Assembly (NCBI GenBank): GCA_002340515.1
Contig: DDMF01000154.1
Span: forward strand, 16,516-25,292
Direction: 5' to 3'
Source: Rhodobacteraceae bacterium UBA2553
GTDB lineage: Bacteria > Pseudomonadota > Alphaproteobacteria > Rhodobacterales > Rhodobacteraceae
Length of the DNA stretch: 8,777 nt
Each line of letters starts with the position of its first letter. Within the stretch, counting starts at the first letter, position 1. A program made the translations under genes and the position numbers. The notes below the pieces were generated by a model, which was not told where the DNA came from, searched no databases, and saw only the letters and a list, made by a program, of their open reading frames with translations. This document shows, one piece after another, positions 6,630 through 8,777 of this stretch.

Positions 6630-6832
6630 TGGCTAGCAACTTATATTTTTGGCAGCTGTTTGTCATTCAGATAGGGACCGCTCTCGCTTCGGGATATGTA
6701 GCATTTCGAATGGCTACGCTCAGGAAAGCCCTATTTTTTGCGGTTGTCGCTAGCTTTGTTGCTAGCATTTCGTTTGGTTTTGTTTTTGGTTTCGGGAACG
6801 GCTTTATCGCCGCAATGAGAGGTCAAGGCTAA
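6629..6832 (+). CDS. Small two-helix membrane protein between nuoD and nuoE
   Basis: I do not recognise a family for this 67-residue protein. It shows two hydrophobic segments, about residues 7-26 and 34-57, joined by a short basic loop (FRMATLRK), with a short tail ending in MRGQG; this fits a small inner-membrane hairpin. The second helix region is rich in Phe and Gly (SFGFVFGFGNGF). The ATG overlaps the nuoD stop (TAATG) and its own stop overlaps the nuoE ATG in the same way, so translation is probably coupled to both. By hand count its GC content is about 46% and GC at third positions about 44%, clearly below the neighbours, with rare codons (TTA, ATA, CTA, AGG, AGA, CGA). Fast evolution or a different origin could explain this. 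A complex I accessory or assembly role is only a guess from position. Confidence 0.72.
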   Translation: MASNLYFWQLFVIQIGTALASGYVAFRMATLRKALFFAVVASFVASISFGFVFGFGNGFIAAMRGQG

Positions 6833-8007
6833 TGCTTCGCCGTCTACACAACGTACAGCCCGAAAGCTTTGCTTTCACACCCGCCAATCAGGCTTGGGCC
6901 GAAGGGCAAATCACCAAATACCCCGAGGGGCGTCAGGCCTCCGCTGTGATCCCGCTATTGTGGCGTGCGCAGGAGCAAGAAGGGTGGCTGACCAAGCCAG
7001 CCCTTGAAGCGGTCGCAGATATGCTCGACATGGCGTATATTCGCGTGCTCGAAGTGGCGTCGTTTTACTTTATGTTCCAGCTACAACCTGTTGGGTCCGT
7101 GGCGCATATCCAGATCTGCGGCACCACGTCCTGCATGATTTGCGGGGCAGAGGATTTGATTGCGGTCTGTAAAGACAAGATTGCGCCCACCCCACACACC
7201 GTGTCGGCGGATGGCAAATTCAGCTGGGAAGAAGTTGAATGTCTTGGCGCCTGTACCAACGCGCCAATGGCCCAAATCGGCAAAGACTACTTTGAAGATC
7301 TGACCGCCGAAGGCTTTGGCAAGATGATCGACGAGATGGCCGCCGGTGGCGTGCCAGTTCCCGGCCCGCAAAACGGTCGTTACGCATCAGAACCTTTGTC
7401 GGGTCTGACCACGCTGACCGACTATGAAAGTGGCAAGGCGAAATATAACGCATCGGCACAGCTTGCCACCGATATTGGCGACAGCATCAAGCGGATCGAC
7501 GGCACCGAAGTGCCGTTGTTGACCCCTTGGCTTGGCAAAAACGCAGTATCCGGCAAGGCGACACCGCCAAAAGCGGCCGCCACGGGCAAACCTGCCAACC
7601 AACAGAAAAAAGCGGCCAAACCCGCAGCTGAAAAGGCGCCCGCGAAAGCGGCGGCCAAGCCAGCAGCGAAGAAAGCCAAATCTGAGAAAGCCGACGCGGC
7701 AACCCCCGCTGCGACCGGCACCCCGAAAAAACCCCGCACCATGAAAGCCCCGCGCAAAGCCGGTGCTGACGATCTGAAACAGCTGAAGGGCGTTGGCCCT
7801 AAGCTGGAAAGCACTCTGAACGACCTTGGGTTCTGGCATTTTGACCAGATTGCCCAGTGGGGAGCGGATGAGATTGCGTGGGTGGATGACAATTTGAGCT
7901 TCAAAGGCCGCATTGAACGTGACGGCTGGATCGAACAAGCCAAAACTTTGGCCGAGGGCGGGGAAACCGCATTCTCGAATAAAGTGAAAAAAGGCAAGGT
8001 TTACTAA
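6832..8007 (+). CDS. nuoE: NADH-quinone oxidoreductase subunit E with C-terminal helix-hairpin-helix-like extension
   Basis: This 391-residue protein is more than twice the usual length of about 160-180. Residues 1 to about 180 are a standard NuoE (24-kDa/NDUFV2): a helical N-terminus, then a thioredoxin-like fold binding the [2Fe-2S] cluster N1a through Cys96, Cys101, Cys137 and Cys141 (CGTTSC and ECLGACTNAP). It forms the NADH-oxidising head with NuoF. Residues 181-240 are a spacer. Residues 241-310 are a strongly basic Lys/Ala/Pro linker. Residues 311-376 form a compact domain starting DDLKQLKGVGPKLES, a helix-hairpin-helix-type motif, and including SFKGRIERDGWIEQAK. A basic tail (KVKKGK) follows. 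I remember similarly long NuoE proteins in Rhodobacterales, so the fusion appears to be a lineage trait. The ATG overlaps the preceding stop; GAGAGG lies nine bases upstream. Confidence 0.95.
   Translation: MLRRLHNVQPESFAFTPANQAWAEGQITKYPEGRQASAVIPLLWRAQEQEGWLTKPALEAVADMLDMAYIRVLEVASFYFMFQLQPVGSVAHIQICGTTSCMICGAEDLIAVCKDKIAPTPHTVSADGKFSWEEVECLGACTNAPMAQIGKDYFEDLTAEGFGKMIDEMAAGGVPVPGPQNGRYASEPLSGLTTLTDYESGKAKYNASAQLATDIGDSIKRIDGTEVPLLTPWLGKNAVSGKATPPKAAATGKPANQQKKAAKPAAEKAPAKAAAKPAAKKAKSEKADAATPAATGTPKKPRTMKAPRKAGADDLKQLKGVGPKLESTLNDLGFWHFDQIAQWGADEIAWVDDNLSFKGRIERDGWIEQAKTLAEGGETAFSNKVKKGKVY
7552..7761 (+). repeat. Low-complexity Lys/Ala/Pro linker inside nuoE
   Basis: Codons 241-310 of nuoE encode mostly lysine, alanine and proline, with AAKPAA occurring twice (residues 261-266 and 274-279). 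It resembles histone H1-type tails in composition and should be disordered and highly positive. It joins the N1a domain to the C-terminal GVGP domain. Confidence 0.8.
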
Positions 8008-8010
8008 GGA
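8006..8010 (+). promoter_or_regulatory. Ribosome binding site deciding the start of the 75-residue gene
   Basis: AAGGA overlaps the nuoE stop codon. It touches the ATG at 8011 but lies six bases before the in-frame ATG at 8017. The later ATG is therefore the better start. Confidence 0.65.
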
Positions 8011-8016
8011 ATGAAT

Positions 8017-8244
8017 ATGGCAACTGACCCACATCATAAGACGGGCCGCGACGGGCGTATGGCAGGATTTGTCATCGCCATGACCGGCGCGTTGTGGGTT
8101 GGGGCCACTTGGGTTGGGAAAAGCTATGGGTGGTCTATGCGGACCATGGCCCTGGTGGATCTGATGGCCCTTGCCGGGTTTATATTTGGCCTGGTTGTAA
8201 CGTATCGGATCTGGCGCAAGTCGCGCCAGCATGACGAAGGATAA
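8017..8244 (+). CDS. Small two-helix membrane protein before nuoF, DUF5337-like
   Basis: This 75-residue protein has a charged, histidine-containing N-terminus (about 1-15), two transmembrane segments (about 16-34 and 44-64) and a basic tail (RIWRKSRQ). By the positive-inside rule both ends would face the cytoplasm. The pattern of a GW pair, an LVDLMALA stretch and a terminal RIWRK matches my memory of DUF5337, a family of unknown function found in Rhodobacterales nuo operons; this needs a profile search. It starts nine bases after the nuoE stop and ends six bases before the nuoF ATG, so it is surely cotranscribed with complex I genes. ATG 8011 would add two residues. Composition is like the neighbours. 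No catalytic or metal-binding motif is visible. An accessory or assembly role is inferred from position only. Confidence 0.82.
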   Translation: MATDPHHKTGRDGRMAGFVIAMTGALWVGATWVGKSYGWSMRTMALVDLMALAGFIFGLVVTYRIWRKSRQHDEG

Positions 8245-8250
8245 GAGCGA

Positions 8251-8777
8251 ATGCTGCAGGATAAAGACCGGATCTTTACCAACCTTTACGGTATGCATGA
8301 CCGCACTCTGGCGGGTGCACAGGCGCGTGGCCATTGGGATGGAACCGCCGGGATCATCAAAAAAGGTCGTGACTGGATCATCGACCAGATGAAAGCTTCG
8401 GGCCTGCGTGGGCGTGGTGGTGCGGGTTTTCCGACCGGTTTGAAATGGTCTTTCATGCCGAAGGAAAGCGACGGTCGCCCGTCCTATTTGGTGATCAATG
8501 CCGATGAGTCTGAGCCCGGCACCTGTAAAGACCGCGAGATCATGCGTCATGATCCGCACACATTGATCGAAGGGGCGCTGATTGCCTCTTTCGCGATGAA
8601 TGCCAACACCTGCTATATCTACATTCGTGGTGAATATATCCGCGAGCGTGAGGCGCTTCAGGCTGCGATCGATGAGGCCTATGACAAAGGTATGATTGGC
8701 AAGAACGCAGCCGGGTCCGGCTGGGATTTTGACCTCTTCCTGCATCACGGGGCGGGCGCCTATATCTGCGGCGAAGA
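8251..8777 (+). CDS. nuoF: NADH-quinone oxidoreductase subunit F (3' end missing)
   Basis: The window holds the first 175 codons of the flavin subunit (51-kDa/NDUFV1), which takes hydride from NADH through FMN and passes electrons to cluster N3. Visible motifs are GLRGRGGAGFPTGLKW (residues 51-66), the FMN-binding glycine-rich loop; NADESEPGTCKDR (83-95), which contacts FMN and NADH; and GAGAYICGE near the cut end, leading into the NADH-binding region. The N3 cysteine ligands lie further on and are not in view. AAGGA (8237-8241) is nine bases before the ATG. The frame is open to the last base with no disruption. A long open frame on the opposite strand covers the same DNA and is a shadow. Confidence 0.97.
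   Translation, partial: MLQDKDRIFTNLYGMHDRTLAGAQARGHWDGTAGIIKKGRDWIIDQMKASGLRGRGGAGFPTGLKWSFMPKESDGRPSYLVINADESEPGTCKDREIMRHDPHTLIEGALIASFAMNANTCYIYIRGEYIREREALQAAIDEAYDKGMIGKNAAGSGWDFDLFLHHGAGAYICGE

Noticed and set aside
7387..8748. Long open frame on the - strand (453 codons) opposite nuoE, the 75-residue gene and nuoF
   Set aside because: It is antisense to three well-supported genes, its translation is low-complexity where it faces the nuoE linker, and it shows no recognisable motif. GC-rich third positions on the + strand create such frames.
1..8777. CRISPR array, tRNA or rRNA genes, insertion sequence, toxin-antitoxin or defence genes
   Set aside because: No regular repeat-spacer pattern, no structural RNA motifs and no transposase or defence domains were seen; the genes are conserved metabolic and respiratory ones.

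Overview
The window looks like a chromosomal segment of a Rhodobacterales (Roseobacter/Rhodobacter-type) alphaproteobacterium. The reasons are the fairly GC-rich coding style, the strong NuoA-F protein signatures with small unrelated genes between the nuo genes, the long NuoE with a lysine/alanine/proline linker and a C-terminal GVGP domain, and a 75-residue membrane protein just before nuoF that resembles a small family I know from Rhodobacterales nuo operons. The assignment rests on recognition alone; no 16S or other marker gene is present. All convincing genes lie on the + strand.

Region 1 (1-3400) is the end of a leucine/isovalerate degradation operon. It holds the C-terminal half of the biotin-carrying subunit of 3-methylcrotonyl-CoA carboxylase, a glutathione S-transferase-like gene, hydroxymethylglutaryl-CoA lyase, and a crotonase that fits methylglutaconyl-CoA hydratase. 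Genes overlap or are a few bases apart. Together they turn 3-methylcrotonyl-CoA into 3-methylglutaconyl-CoA, then HMG-CoA, then acetyl-CoA and acetoacetate. Only the GST has no obvious step.

Region 2 (3401-3749) is the only long non-coding stretch. It holds a 7-bp-stem hairpin, a candidate promoter overlapped by a TGTGCGG-N7-CCGCACA dyad, several short repeats and palindromes, and the ribosome binding site of nuoA.

Region 3 (3750-8777) is the start of the operon for respiratory complex I (NADH:quinone oxidoreductase): nuoA, nuoB, nuoC, a 43-codon ORF, nuoD, a 67-residue membrane protein gene, nuoE, a 75-residue membrane protein gene and nuoF (cut off by the window end). Stops and starts overlap or nearly touch throughout, so translation is probably coupled. 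NuoB, C, D, E and F form the peripheral arm (Fe-S clusters N2 and N1a, FMN site); NuoA is in the membrane arm. The three small ORFs are not part of the 14-subunit core.

Most of the window is conserved metabolism. I do not see a defence, mobile or otherwise exotic system. The parts worth a second look are the helix-hairpin-helix-like domain on NuoE, the three small ORFs coupled into the nuo operon (one with atypical composition), and the dyad at the nuo promoter.
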